Program-made: the position numbers and the translations under genes
The notes under the pieces: generated by a model
The model's input: only the letters and a program-made list of their open reading frames with translations
The model's database searches: none
What the model was told of the DNA's origin: nothing
Assembly: GCF_001294205.1 (NCBI RefSeq)
Contig: NZ_LAQT01000010.1
Span: 1-64,000, forward strand
Source: Amantichitinum ursilacus
Lineage (GTDB): Bacteria > Pseudomonadota > Gammaproteobacteria > Burkholderiales > Chitinibacteraceae
DNA length: 64,000 bases
Direction: 5' to 3'
Part shown: piece after piece, positions 51,540 through 60,323 of the stretch
How the letters are laid out: the number at the start of each line of letters is the position of its first letter
How positions within the stretch are numbered: position 1 is the first letter of the stretch

Positions 51540-52709
51540 TTATTCAAACAGCGCGTCCACATAATCTTTGGCGGTAAACGGGCGCAAATCATCAATGGTT
51601 TCGCCCACGCCCACGAAACGTACCGGCACCGGGCGTTGCTTGGCAATAGCTGCAATCACGCCGCCTTTGGCCGTGCCATCCAGCTTGGTCAGCACCAGGC
51701 CAGTCAGGCCCAGCGCATCGTCAAACGCCTTGACCTGGCTGACCGCGTTCTGGCCAGTGTTGGCGTCCAGTACCAGCATCACTTCGTGCGGTGCGCTGGG
51801 GTCGGCCTTTTGCACCACGCGTTTAACCTTGCGGATTTCATCCATCAAATGCAGCTGTGTGGGCAAACGGCCCGCAGTATCGACGATGATGACATCCACT
51901 TTGCGCGCCTTGGCGGCGTTGACGGCATCAAACGCCACGGCGGCGGCATCGCCTGATTCTTGCGCGATCACCTGCACGCCATTGCGCTCGCCCCACACCA
52001 CCAGTTGCTCGCGCGCGGCGGCGCGGAAGGTATCGCCTGCGGCCAGCAACACGCTCAGACCCTGGCTTTGATAATACTTGGCCAGTTTGCCGATGCTGGT
52101 GGTTTTGCCCGCGCCGTTAACACCCGCCACCATCAGCACAAACGGCTTGGGGCTGTTGGCGTCGATCACCAGCGGGTTTTCCAGCGGCTGGATCAGCTCC
52201 AGCAATGCTTCTTTCAGCGCCACGCGCAGTTCGGACGCATCTTTAAGACCGCGCAGCGACACGCGATTGCGCACGTCTTTCAGCAACTGCGTAGTGGCGT
52301 CGACGCCCATATCGGCGGTCAGCAGCACCGTTTCGAGTTCTTCGTACAAGTCCTCGTCGATTTTGCCGCCGCCAAACAGGCCGGCCAGATTCTTGCCCAG
52401 CGTGTCGCGCGTGCGGGCCAGACCGGCTTTCAGCCGTTCAGACCAGCTTAGCTTGGGCTTGTCTTGCGGCTGCGCCACCACCAGCGTCGGCATCTCGCCC
52501 ACGGCATCGGGCGAGGGCATGATCAGCGTCGGTGCGGCTTCGGCCTCGGGCGCAGGCGTTTCGGCCGGCAGCCATTGCACGGGCGCGCCGGGCTCGACCG
52601 CTGCGGCCACCTCGGGTTCGACCAGCGGGGGTGTCGGCTGCGGCGTGGCGTCCGGTGCGGGCGCAGCGGGCGTTTCGGGCTTGGGTTTCTTGCGGAAAAA
52701 ATCGAACAT
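51540..52709 (-). CDS. ftsY: Signal recognition particle receptor FtsY
   Basis: SRP receptor GTPase that docks ribosome-nascent chain complexes at the membrane. 389 residues: an acidic and Pro/Ala-rich A domain (about residues 1-85, with many Pro-Glu repeats), then the N domain helices (SWSERLKAGLARTRDTLGKNLAGLFGG), then the G domain with GVNGAGKTTSIGKLAKYYQ (G1, near residue 195), VIIVDTAGRLPTQLHLMDE (G3), LVLTKLDGTAKGGVIAA (G4 region) and VRFVGVGETIDDLRPFTAKDYVDALF at the end. It is the first gene of ftsY-ftsE-ftsX. Confidence 0.97.
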   Translation of the reverse strand: MFDFFRKKPKPETPAAPAPDATPQPTPPLVEPEVAAAVEPGAPVQWLPAETPAPEAEAAPTLIMPSPDAVGEMPTLVVAQPQDKPKLSWSERLKAGLARTRDTLGKNLAGLFGGGKIDEDLYEELETVLLTADMGVDATTQLLKDVRNRVSLRGLKDASELRVALKEALLELIQPLENPLVIDANSPKPFVLMVAGVNGAGKTTSIGKLAKYYQSQGLSVLLAAGDTFRAAAREQLVVWGERNGVQVIAQESGDAAAVAFDAVNAAKARKVDVIIVDTAGRLPTQLHLMDEIRKVKRVVQKADPSAPHEVMLVLDANTGQNAVSQVKAFDDALGLTGLVLTKLDGTAKGGVIAAIAKQRPVPVRFVGVGETIDDLRPFTAKDYVDALFE

Positions 52710-52776
52710 GGGCTTTGCGCTTGTCCTGCAATGGCGGAAAATATCTGATTTGGCGCGATTTTAGCGCGGGGAAGGC

Positions 52777-53346
52777 ATGGCGGCACAGCACAAAAACCAG
52801 GTTCGGCTTATTGGCGGCCAATACAAGCGGCGCATCATTCATTTTCCTGACGGAGACGGCCTACGTCCCACGCCGGATCGGGTGCGCGAAACGTTGTTTA
52901 ACTGGCTGGGGCAGGATCTGAGCGGGCTGGATTGCCTCGATCTGTTTGCCGGCAGCGGCGCGCTCGGTTTCGAGGCCGCATCGCGCAATGCGCGGCGCGT
53001 GGTGATGATCGAAAAATCCCGTCCGGTATACCTGGCCTTGGACACCAACCGCAAAACCATCGGCATCGAACGTATTGATCTACTGCAAGCCGATGCATTG
53101 GCATGGCTGGGCCGCACCGCTGATCAGTTCGATATCGTGTTTTTAGATCCGCCATTCGCCAGCGATCTGCTGGCGCAAGTGCTGGCGCAGCTGGCGCCCA
53201 GGCTCAAGCCCAACGCCGTGGTGTATGCGGAATGCGCCGCGTGGCCCGATCTGGCCGGCTGGACGCTGTCAAAAGAGCTTAAAGCCGGCGCGGTACGCTG
53301 CGGCTTGCTGCAGCGGGCGGACGGCACGTCTGGCGACGCAAACTGA
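52777..53346 (+). CDS. rsmD: 16S rRNA (guanine-966-N2)-methyltransferase RsmD
   Basis: Methylates G966 of 16S rRNA in the 30S subunit. 189 residues: RLIGGQYKRRIIHFPDGDGLRPTPDRVRETLFNWL (family-specific N-terminus), CLDLFAGSGALGFEAASR (SAM site, near residue 52), and IVFLDPPFASDLL (catalytic D-P-P-F near residue 126). It is divergent from ftsY, as is usual. In many betaproteobacteria coaD follows rsmD; here the next gene is a ferredoxin. Confidence 0.95.
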   Translation: MAAQHKNQVRLIGGQYKRRIIHFPDGDGLRPTPDRVRETLFNWLGQDLSGLDCLDLFAGSGALGFEAASRNARRVVMIEKSRPVYLALDTNRKTIGIERIDLLQADALAWLGRTADQFDIVFLDPPFASDLLAQVLAQLAPRLKPNAVVYAECAAWPDLAGWTLSKELKAGAVRCGLLQRADGTSGDAN

Positions 53347-53433
53347 ACAGCGGCGTATTGCCGTTGTCCCAGCTGTCATAAACATGGGACAATCCCGGCC
53401 GTTTCAAACGTCTTGTTTTTACATCTGTTTTGA

Positions 53434-53694
<261 letters not shown>

Positions 53695-53732
53695 TTGCGC
53701 GTTCGCAGTCCGCCCCGTCCCTGGCGGACCAG

Positions 53733-53766
53733 AAAAAACCGGCACCTTTACGCTGCCGGTTTTTTT
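53733..53766. terminator. Bidirectional intrinsic terminator
   Basis: AAAAAACCGGCA, nine-base loop, TGCCGGTTTTTT: a 12-pair stem with A-run and T-run on its sides, between the ferredoxin gene and the convergent MFS gene. It should serve both. Confidence 0.92.
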
Positions 53767-53808
53767 ACGCACGTCGCCCGCGCTCCCATCCAGCCCGATC
53801 AGTAGCGA

Positions 53809-55002
53809 TCAGGCCGAAGCCGCACACACGGCCACGTTGCGCTGCGCCTGGCGCGATAGTTTCAGCGCCATCAACCCACCCAGCATCGCCAGCGCCGACG
53901 CCAGCAGCAGCGGCCGCGTGCCCCATTGATGATCAATCCAGCCCGACAGCGCCGAGCCGCCCGACATGCCCAGATACAGCGCCGAGGCGTTCAGCGCCAG
54001 CACCATCGCGCGGGCATCGGGGGCCAGTTCCACCAGGCGGCGCTGTTGCGACGGCATGAACAGATCATTGGCGACGGCCCACGCAACCAGCATCGCAAAG
54101 GCGCTAGCAGCAAACGGCGGCAGCACATAGCCGGTTAGGTAGATGATGGCCAGTGCGCTCAGCGCCAGCGTCAACGCCTTGTCGGCAGCCCAGCGGTCGG
54201 CCGCGGCGCGGGCAAAAAAGTTGCCGAGGATGCCCGCCACGCCAAACGTCACCAGCGCGATTTCCAGCAAGCCCGGCGCCATGCCGAAGTGTTCGTGCAA
54301 CAGCGGCACGATCAGCGTGTAGCTAATAAAAAAGCCGCCCATTTCAAACATCACCACCGCCACGCCGCTGGCAATGCCCGGTTGCAGCAACAGCCGCGCC
54401 AGATCGGGCAAAGGCAAGCGCGAGCCCAGGCCGCCATCGCGCACCAGCAGCAAAACCGCCAGCGCCGTACTGACGTTGAGCGCCGCCACGCACATAAACA
54501 TCACGCGCCAGCCCACATGCGCGGCCAGCCAGGTGGTCAGTGGCAGGCTGACCACCGAGGCAATCGTCATCCCCATAAACACGGTGGCCAGCGCGCGGCC
54601 GTGATGTTCGCGCGCCACCAGCGTGGTGCCGATGGCGGACGCCACCGGGCCGATGGCCGCCGCGCCCAATGCGGTAAGCACACGCGTCGCCATCAGCGTA
54701 GGGACGTCACGCGCCAGCGCGGACGCCAGCGCGCCCAGCATCGCCAACAGCAGCCCGGTCATCAACAAGCGACGGCGCGGCAGATGGCCAAACAGCATCT
54801 GGATTAACGGGGCGGCAATGGCAAACGTCAGCGCAAACACTGCCGTCAGCGGCGCAATCTGTGCGGGCGTGCTGTGCAGGCCCTGGGCAATGGCGGGCAG
54901 GCCGCCAATCGCGGCCATGGTATTGGTGCCCATGGTGAAGTACGCCGCGGTCAGCGTGTACAGCGCGGCGGTGCGCGCGGAAGTCGGAGTAGATTCGGCC
55001 AT
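53809..55002 (-). CDS. MFS transporter (DHA1-type drug/metabolite efflux)
   Basis: 397 residues, 12 predicted transmembrane helices. Motif A-like loop FGHLPRRRLLMTGLLLAML between helices 2 and 3, and the helix-5 motif C-like region AAIGPVASAIGTTLV followed by GRALATVFMGMTIASVVSLPLTTWLA, typical of the DHA1 antiporters (AraJ/YdhP-like sugar and drug efflux). The substrate is unknown. It is divergent from a LysR regulator with two palindromes in the 91-base gap. Confidence 0.87.
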   Translation of the reverse strand: MAESTPTSARTAALYTLTAAYFTMGTNTMAAIGGLPAIAQGLHSTPAQIAPLTAVFALTFAIAAPLIQMLFGHLPRRRLLMTGLLLAMLGALASALARDVPTLMATRVLTALGAAAIGPVASAIGTTLVAREHHGRALATVFMGMTIASVVSLPLTTWLAAHVGWRVMFMCVAALNVSTALAVLLLVRDGGLGSRLPLPDLARLLLQPGIASGVAVVMFEMGGFFISYTLIVPLLHEHFGMAPGLLEIALVTFGVAGILGNFFARAAADRWAADKALTLALSALAIIYLTGYVLPPFAASAFAMLVAWAVANDLFMPSQQRRLVELAPDARAMVLALNASALYLGMSGGSALSGWIDHQWGTRPLLLASALAMLGGLMALKLSRQAQRNVAVCAASA

Positions 55003-55003
55003 G

Positions 55004-55068
55004 ATGACGTCATATCAGAAAGACAATGCCGCCACTCTACGCAGCGCCCAGCTATCCATATAATGGAT
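55004..55068. promoter_or_regulatory. Divergent MFS/LysR control region with two palindromes
   Basis: ATGACGTCAT at 55004-55013 overlaps the region just upstream of the MFS start codon. ATCCAT, three bases, ATGGAT at 55054-55068 contains a perfect -10-like TATAAT (55059-55064) pointing toward the LysR gene. The second palindrome is the better candidate LysR-type site, as it would let the regulator shut off its own promoter. Confidence 0.55.
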
Positions 55069-55093
55069 TATTCGTATACCTGACATAACGCCC

Positions 55094-56044
55094 ATGGATT
55101 TGCGCAGCCTGGATTTAAACCTGCTGGTGTCGCTGGATGCCTTGCTGGAAGAACGCAATGTCACGCGTGCCGCTGCGCGCTTGCACCTCAGCCAGCCCGC
55201 GCTGTCGGCGCAACTGGCGCGCCTGCGGCTTAGCTTTAACGATCCGTTATTGATACCGGCTGAACGCGGTCGTGGCATGGTGGCCACCGCGCGCGGTCTG
55301 CAATTGCACGCCGAACTGGCGCCCTTGCTGCAGTCGCTGGCGCGCGTGGTCAGCCATCGGCCGCAATTTGATCCGTATACGCACGAGCAGGTGTTTCATA
55401 TCGCCGCCAGCGACAACGCCACCGCCGTGATCGGCGTGCCGCTGATCGAAGCCTTGCGCACGCATGCTGGCGAAAAAATCCGCCTGGCTTTCCACAATCT
55501 GGAACCCGACCGCATTGCCAGCCAGCTCGAAAACGGCGAGATCGACTTTGTGATCGCCTCCAGCCGCACGCTGCCGCCGCAAGTACGCTCGCTGCTGTTG
55601 CTGAATCAGGGCTGTTTGCTGGCGCAGCGCAAAGGCCACCCGCGCGGCAACCAGGCGGTGAGCGTGGACGAATACTGCGCACTCCGACACATCCTGGTGT
55701 CGCAGGATGGCGGCGGCCTGTCCGGCTTTGCCGATGAGGCGTTGGCGCGGCTGGGGCGCACGCGCCAAGTGGCGTTGTCGGTGCAGCATTTCACCGTCGT
55801 GCCGTTGATTTTGCAGCGCACCGACTATGTGAGCATCTTGCCCACGCCACTGGTGCAGCGGCATCTGAATGTGCTGGATGCGTTTGAGGTGCCGTTTGAG
55901 GTGCCGATCAGCAATTTCAACCTGGCGTGGCACCCGCGCAACCAGCAAGACGGCGCCAGCATCTGGTTACGCCAGCTGGCGCTGCGCACCATTCGTGATG
56001 TGGCGCAGCCCGAGCCGTATAGCGTGTTTAGCGCCGTCACTTAA
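55094..56044 (+). CDS. LysR-family transcriptional regulator
   Basis: 316 residues. Helix-turn-helix DLRSLDLNLLVSLDALLEERNVTRAAARL followed by HLSQPALSAQLARLRLSFND, of the NodD/LeuO-like branch in which the motif starts with a D-L-N-L-L core. The effector domain contains DFVIASSRTLPPQVRSLLLLNQGC. The divergent MFS pump is the probable target. Its last four bases overlap the end of msbA on the opposite strand, so the two convergent genes share their stop region and have no room for a terminator. Confidence 0.88.
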   Translation: MDLRSLDLNLLVSLDALLEERNVTRAAARLHLSQPALSAQLARLRLSFNDPLLIPAERGRGMVATARGLQLHAELAPLLQSLARVVSHRPQFDPYTHEQVFHIAASDNATAVIGVPLIEALRTHAGEKIRLAFHNLEPDRIASQLENGEIDFVIASSRTLPPQVRSLLLLNQGCLLAQRKGHPRGNQAVSVDEYCALRHILVSQDGGGLSGFADEALARLGRTRQVALSVQHFTVVPLILQRTDYVSILPTPLVQRHLNVLDAFEVPFEVPISNFNLAWHPRNQQDGASIWLRQLALRTIRDVAQPEPYSVFSAVT

Positions 56045-57798
56045 GGTGCGGTTTCTTCCACCTGCTGGGTGAACTGCACGCGATGCATTTGCGCATAGGC
56101 GCCGCCTTTATCCATCAGCTCGGCATGGCGGCCAGCCTCCACAATGCGACCTTGGCTCATCACCACAATACGGTCGGCGTTTTCGATGGTGGACAAGCGA
56201 TGCGCGATCACGATGGTGGTGCGGTCCTGCATCAGGTTTTCCAGCGCGGCCTGCACTTTGCGCTCGGATTCGGTATCCAGCGCACTGGTCGCCTCATCCA
56301 GAATCAACACCGGCGCATCTTTATAGATGGCGCGCGCAATGGCCAGACGCTGGCGCTGCCCGCCGGACAAACGCACGCCGTTTTCGCCCAGCATGGTGTT
56401 AAAGCCTTCCGGCATTGCTTCGATAAAGTCGAGCGCGAAAGCGGCGGTGGCGGCGGCACGGATGCGCTCCAGATCGGGCGCGGCGTCGCCATAAGCGATG
56501 TTGGCTGCCACCGTATCGTTAAACAGGATCACATCCTGGCTGACCATCGCAAACTGGCGGCGCAGATCATGGATGCGGAACTGGTTAACCGGCACGCCAT
56601 CCAGCGTAATGCCGCCGCTGGTGGCTTCGTAAAAGCGCGGTAGCAAATTGGCCAGCGTGGTTTTGCCGCTACCCGAACTGCCCACCAGCGCCACGGTCTG
56701 GCCCGGCGCGATGTCCAGCGAAACATGGTCCAGCGCGGGCCGGTTGTTGCCGCCGTAATCAAAGCTGACGTCGTCCAGCTTCAGCGCGCCCTTGGCCCGG
56801 CCGATTTCTTGCGTGCCGTCGTCCAGTTCTTCGGTTTCATCCAGCACGCCAAACACGGTTTCGGCCGCCGCCAAGCCGCGATGCAGGCTTTCGTTGATGC
56901 GGGTGATGTTCTTGATCGGCGACTGGATCATCATCATCGCCACCATAAACGACACAAACGCACCCGCCGTCAGCTGGCCCTGTTGGGCGCGCAGGCTGGC
57001 GTAATACACGATAAACGCCAGCGTGATGCCGATCAGCAACATGATCACGCCCGAGTTCATGCTGGACGTGGCCGCGCGTTTTACCGTCAGCGTGCGCACG
57101 CTATTGTTGACGCGCAAAAACCGCGTCAGCTCAAAGCGAAAGCCGCCAAAAATCTTGACCATACGTTGGCCGGACAGGCTTTCATCCAGAATGCGCGTCA
57201 TATCGCCCATGCTGGATTGCGTCTCGCGCGAAATCCGGCGTTGACGACGGCCCACAATGCGGATCGACAGCGCCACCCCAGGAATCAGAATCAGACACAG
57301 CAAGGTCAGTTGCCAGTCGCGGTACAGCATCAGCCCCAGCAAAAACACGGTGGTGACGGAATCGCGCACCAGCGTGGTCATTACCTGCACGCCCGCATCC
57401 ATAATCTGGCTGACGTCATAGGTGACGCGCGACACCAGCACGCCAGTCGACGATTTGTCGTAATAGCGCACCGGCAATTTAAGAAAGCGGCTGAACATCT
57501 TTTCGCGCAGGTCGTACATCACGCGCGCCGAAATCCAGGCGCTGCCGTAATCGCTGCCAAAGTTGGTCACCAGCCGGATGACGGCCAGGCCAAAAATCTC
57601 CAGCGGCAGATCCCACGCTTCGGAACGCGCCAACGAATCGGCACGCAAATTCTGGTCAACCAGTGGCTTGAGCAAGCTGGTCAGATAGACATCCACGCCA
57701 GCCGCAGCGGCCAGACAGAAGATCGACAACGCCACCACGGGCCAGTACGGCTGGATTTCTCTTAACAGGCGGAAATACAGGGCTCGGCTAGAGTTCAT
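56041..57798 (-). CDS. msbA: Lipid A export ATP-binding/permease protein MsbA
   Basis: Flips lipid A-core across the inner membrane. 585 residues from MNSSRALYFRLLREIQPYW. Six transmembrane helices over about residues 15-300 (VVALSIFCLAAAAGVDVYL; DSVTTVFLLGLMLYRDWQLTLLCLILIPGVAL; GVIMLLIGITLAFIVYYA). The ATPase domain has VALVGSSGSGKTTLANLLPRFY (Walker A), VSQDVILFNDTVAANIAYG (Q-loop), GVRLSGGQRQRLAIARAIYKDAPVLILDEATSALD (signature and Walker B) and TIVIAHRLSTIENAD. The start at 57798 is chosen over 57810/57813 because GAGTCCGG precedes it. Confidence 0.95.
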   Translation of the reverse strand: MNSSRALYFRLLREIQPYWPVVALSIFCLAAAAGVDVYLTSLLKPLVDQNLRADSLARSEAWDLPLEIFGLAVIRLVTNFGSDYGSAWISARVMYDLREKMFSRFLKLPVRYYDKSSTGVLVSRVTYDVSQIMDAGVQVMTTLVRDSVTTVFLLGLMLYRDWQLTLLCLILIPGVALSIRIVGRRQRRISRETQSSMGDMTRILDESLSGQRMVKIFGGFRFELTRFLRVNNSVRTLTVKRAATSSMNSGVIMLLIGITLAFIVYYASLRAQQGQLTAGAFVSFMVAMMMIQSPIKNITRINESLHRGLAAAETVFGVLDETEELDDGTQEIGRAKGALKLDDVSFDYGGNNRPALDHVSLDIAPGQTVALVGSSGSGKTTLANLLPRFYEATSGGITLDGVPVNQFRIHDLRRQFAMVSQDVILFNDTVAANIAYGDAAPDLERIRAAATAAFALDFIEAMPEGFNTMLGENGVRLSGGQRQRLAIARAIYKDAPVLILDEATSALDTESERKVQAALENLMQDRTTIVIAHRLSTIENADRIVVMSQGRIVEAGRHAELMDKGGAYAQMHRVQFTQQVEETAP

Positions 57799-57855
57799 GC
57801 CCGGACTCATCAAAAAACAAACCGCGAGTATAACCGCTGATGGCCGCGCCGCCGC

Positions 57856-58578
57856 CTACCAGTCACCCCATTGGGACTGCAGCACCGCCAGCACCGCCTG
57901 CCCGGCGGTTTCGGTTCTCAGAATGCGCGGGCCTAAGTGGATGCCGACAAACCCGGCTTGCTGCGCTGTCATTTCCTCTGCGCCGGTCAGGCCGCCTTCG
58001 GGCCCGACCAGCACGGCGGCGTGCGTAACCGGCGTGCTCAGATCGCGCAAACGCGTGACTGCGCCGGGGGCCAGCGTCAGCTTGAGCAGGTCGGCGGGCA
58101 GATCGCGCAACACCGATTCCAGCGTGCCCACCGCGCGGATTTGCGGCACGCGCGTGCGGCCACTTTGCTCGCAGGCCGCTTGCGCAATCGATTGCCAATG
58201 CGCCAGCCGGCGCTCGGCGCGTTCGCCACTCAGGCGTTGCTGGCTGTACTGGCTGTAAAACGGCCAGATTTCCGTGACGCCCACTTCGGTGGCTTTCTGC
58301 ACGGTAAAGTCCATGCGCTCGTTGGCCGACACCGCCTGCAGCAATATCGTCTGCACCGGCGATTCGCGTTCGATCGGCTGGTGTTCCGTCACCAGCACGC
58401 CCACTTCACGCTTGCCCATCAGGCTGATGCGCGCGCTGTATTCGCCGCCCTGGCCATTAAATAGCGTGATCGATTCGCCCGGCTGCATGCGCAATACCTG
58501 CACATGGCGCGCCACGGTTTCGGGCAGGTTGAAGGCGCTTTCCAGCACCAGCGGGTGGTCCACAAAAAAACGAGGCAT
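57856..58578 (-). CDS. rsmE: 16S rRNA (uracil-1498-N3)-methyltransferase RsmE
   Basis: Methylates U1498 of 16S rRNA. 240 residues: an N-terminal PUA-like domain (PRFFVDHPLVLESAFNLPE; HVQVLRMQPGESITLFNGQGGEY) and a C-terminal SPOUT trefoil-knot domain with ERMDFTVQKATEVGVTEIWPF, VGPEGGLTGAEEMTAQQAGF and LGPRILRTETAGQAVLAVLQ (SAM-binding knot). It is a monocistronic-looking gene upstream of msbA and divergent from ilvA. Confidence 0.95.
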   Translation of the reverse strand: MPRFFVDHPLVLESAFNLPETVARHVQVLRMQPGESITLFNGQGGEYSARISLMGKREVGVLVTEHQPIERESPVQTILLQAVSANERMDFTVQKATEVGVTEIWPFYSQYSQQRLSGERAERRLAHWQSIAQAACEQSGRTRVPQIRAVGTLESVLRDLPADLLKLTLAPGAVTRLRDLSTPVTHAAVLVGPEGGLTGAEEMTAQQAGFVGIHLGPRILRTETAGQAVLAVLQSQWGDW

Positions 58579-58752
58579 GGCGGCTTATCTATATAGGGCG
58601 GCGGTCGCAATGCCCGGATTGTGGCCCGGTTTGGCCGCCCAACGCCAGCCACTGTCATGTTCAATTTCGATACGGATTGCGCCATGACTGCATGCAAGCG
58701 TTGTGGCTACAATGCAAGACTCCTCCGACTCCCACCCTGCGCTGACCTCACC

Positions 58753-60273
58753 ATGCCCGAGACTGACCACGATTATCTAGAACGTATCCTCACCGCCCGC
58801 GTGTACGACGCCGCCATTGAAACCCCGTTGGACGCGGCGCCGAATCTGTCGCGCCGAATTAACAACACGGTGTTGATCAAGCGCGAAGACATGCAGCCGG
58901 TGTTCTCGTTCAAGCTGCGTGGCGCTTACAACCGCATGGCGCAGCTGACGCCAGAAGAACTGGCGCGCGGTGTGGTCACCGCCTCGGCCGGTAACCATGC
59001 GCAAGGCGTGGCGTACTCGTCGCGCGTACTCAAATGCAAGGCCACCATCTTTATGCCGGCTACCACGCCGCGCATCAAAGTCGATGCCGTGCTGCGCAAT
59101 GGCGCCGAAGTGGTGTTGATCGGCGACTCGTTCTCGGACTGTTATGACTCGGCCGTGCAACGCGCCAAGGAAACCGGCGCAACCTTCGTGCATCCGTATG
59201 ACGATCCGTATGTGATTGCCGGCCAGGGCACCATCGGCATGGAATTGCTGCGCCAACACACCGGCAAGATCGATGTGATCTTTATCCCAGTGGGCGGCGG
59301 CGGCCTCATCAGCGGCATCGCGTCGTACATCAAACGTCTGCGCCCCGAAACGCGCATCGTCGGCGTGGAACCCACCGATGCCAACGCCATGTATCTGTCG
59401 CTCAAACTGGGCGAGCGCGTGGTGTTGCCGCAAGTGGGCATCTTTGCCGATGGCGTGGCGGTTAAACAGGTGGGCAGCGAAACCTTCCGCCTGGCGCAAA
59501 AGCTGGTGGATGAAGTCATCCTGGTGGATACCGACGCCATGTGCGCCGCGATCAAGGATGTGTTTGAAGAGACTCGCTCCATTCTGGAACCGTCCGGCGC
59601 GCTGGCGGTGGCCGGGGCCAAAGCCTGGGCCGCGCGCGAAAACGCCACGGGCCAGACCTTTATCACCATCGCCTCGGGCGCCAACATGAACTTTGACCGG
59701 CTGCGTTATGTGGCCGAGCAAGCCGAACTGGGCGAACAGCGCGAAGCCGTCATCGCAGTCACGCTGCCGGAACGCCCCGGCGCATTCCGCACGCTGTGCA
59801 GCGCCATCGGTGCGCGCAATATCACCGAATTCAACTATCGCTATGCCGATACCGAACAGGCGCATGTGTTTGTCGGCCTGTCGATCAACAAGCGCAGCGA
59901 AGTGACATCGCTGATCGAAAACCTGGCCGAAGCCGGCCTGGCCGCGATTGACCTCACCGACAACGAACTGGCCAAGCTGCATATCCGCCATCTGGTGGGC
60001 GGCCACGCGCCGCATGTGGATAACGAACGCGTGCTGCGCTTTGAATTTCCGGAACGCCCGGGCGCGCTGCTTAACTTTCTGAATACCATGAGCACGGAAT
60101 GGAATATCTCCTTGTTCCATTATCGCAATCACGGCGCGGACTACGGCCGCACGCTGGTGGGCATGCAAGTGCCGCCATCGGATGAAGCCGCCTTTGCCGC
60201 TTTCCTCGAAAAACTGGGCTATCGCTACTGGGTGGAAACCGACAACGTCGCTTACAAGCATTTCCTCGGCTAA
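58753..60273 (+). CDS. ilvA: Threonine ammonia-lyase, biosynthetic
   Basis: Deaminates threonine to 2-oxobutanoate, the first step of isoleucine synthesis. 506 residues from MPETDHDYLERILTARVYD. PLP lysine in QPVFSFKLRGAYNRM near residue 55, phosphate-binding glycine loop FIPVGGGGLISGIASYIKR near residue 180, SAGNHAQGVAYS. Two C-terminal ACT-like domains start at PERPGAFRTLCSAIG (near residue 340) and PERPGALLNFLNTM (near residue 435), as in the feedback-inhibited long form. Length matches the family. The frame open back to 58621 is not needed; the real start has only a weak ribosome-binding site. Confidence 0.96.
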   Translation: MPETDHDYLERILTARVYDAAIETPLDAAPNLSRRINNTVLIKREDMQPVFSFKLRGAYNRMAQLTPEELARGVVTASAGNHAQGVAYSSRVLKCKATIFMPATTPRIKVDAVLRNGAEVVLIGDSFSDCYDSAVQRAKETGATFVHPYDDPYVIAGQGTIGMELLRQHTGKIDVIFIPVGGGGLISGIASYIKRLRPETRIVGVEPTDANAMYLSLKLGERVVLPQVGIFADGVAVKQVGSETFRLAQKLVDEVILVDTDAMCAAIKDVFEETRSILEPSGALAVAGAKAWAARENATGQTFITIASGANMNFDRLRYVAEQAELGEQREAVIAVTLPERPGAFRTLCSAIGARNITEFNYRYADTEQAHVFVGLSINKRSEVTSLIENLAEAGLAAIDLTDNELAKLHIRHLVGGHAPHVDNERVLRFEFPERPGALLNFLNTMSTEWNISLFHYRNHGADYGRTLVGMQVPPSDEAAFAAFLEKLGYRYWVETDNVAYKHFLG

Positions 60274-60323
60274 GCGCTGTCGATATTTGATCCACGTTTG
60301 TTGATAAGCCAGAGAGAACGACC

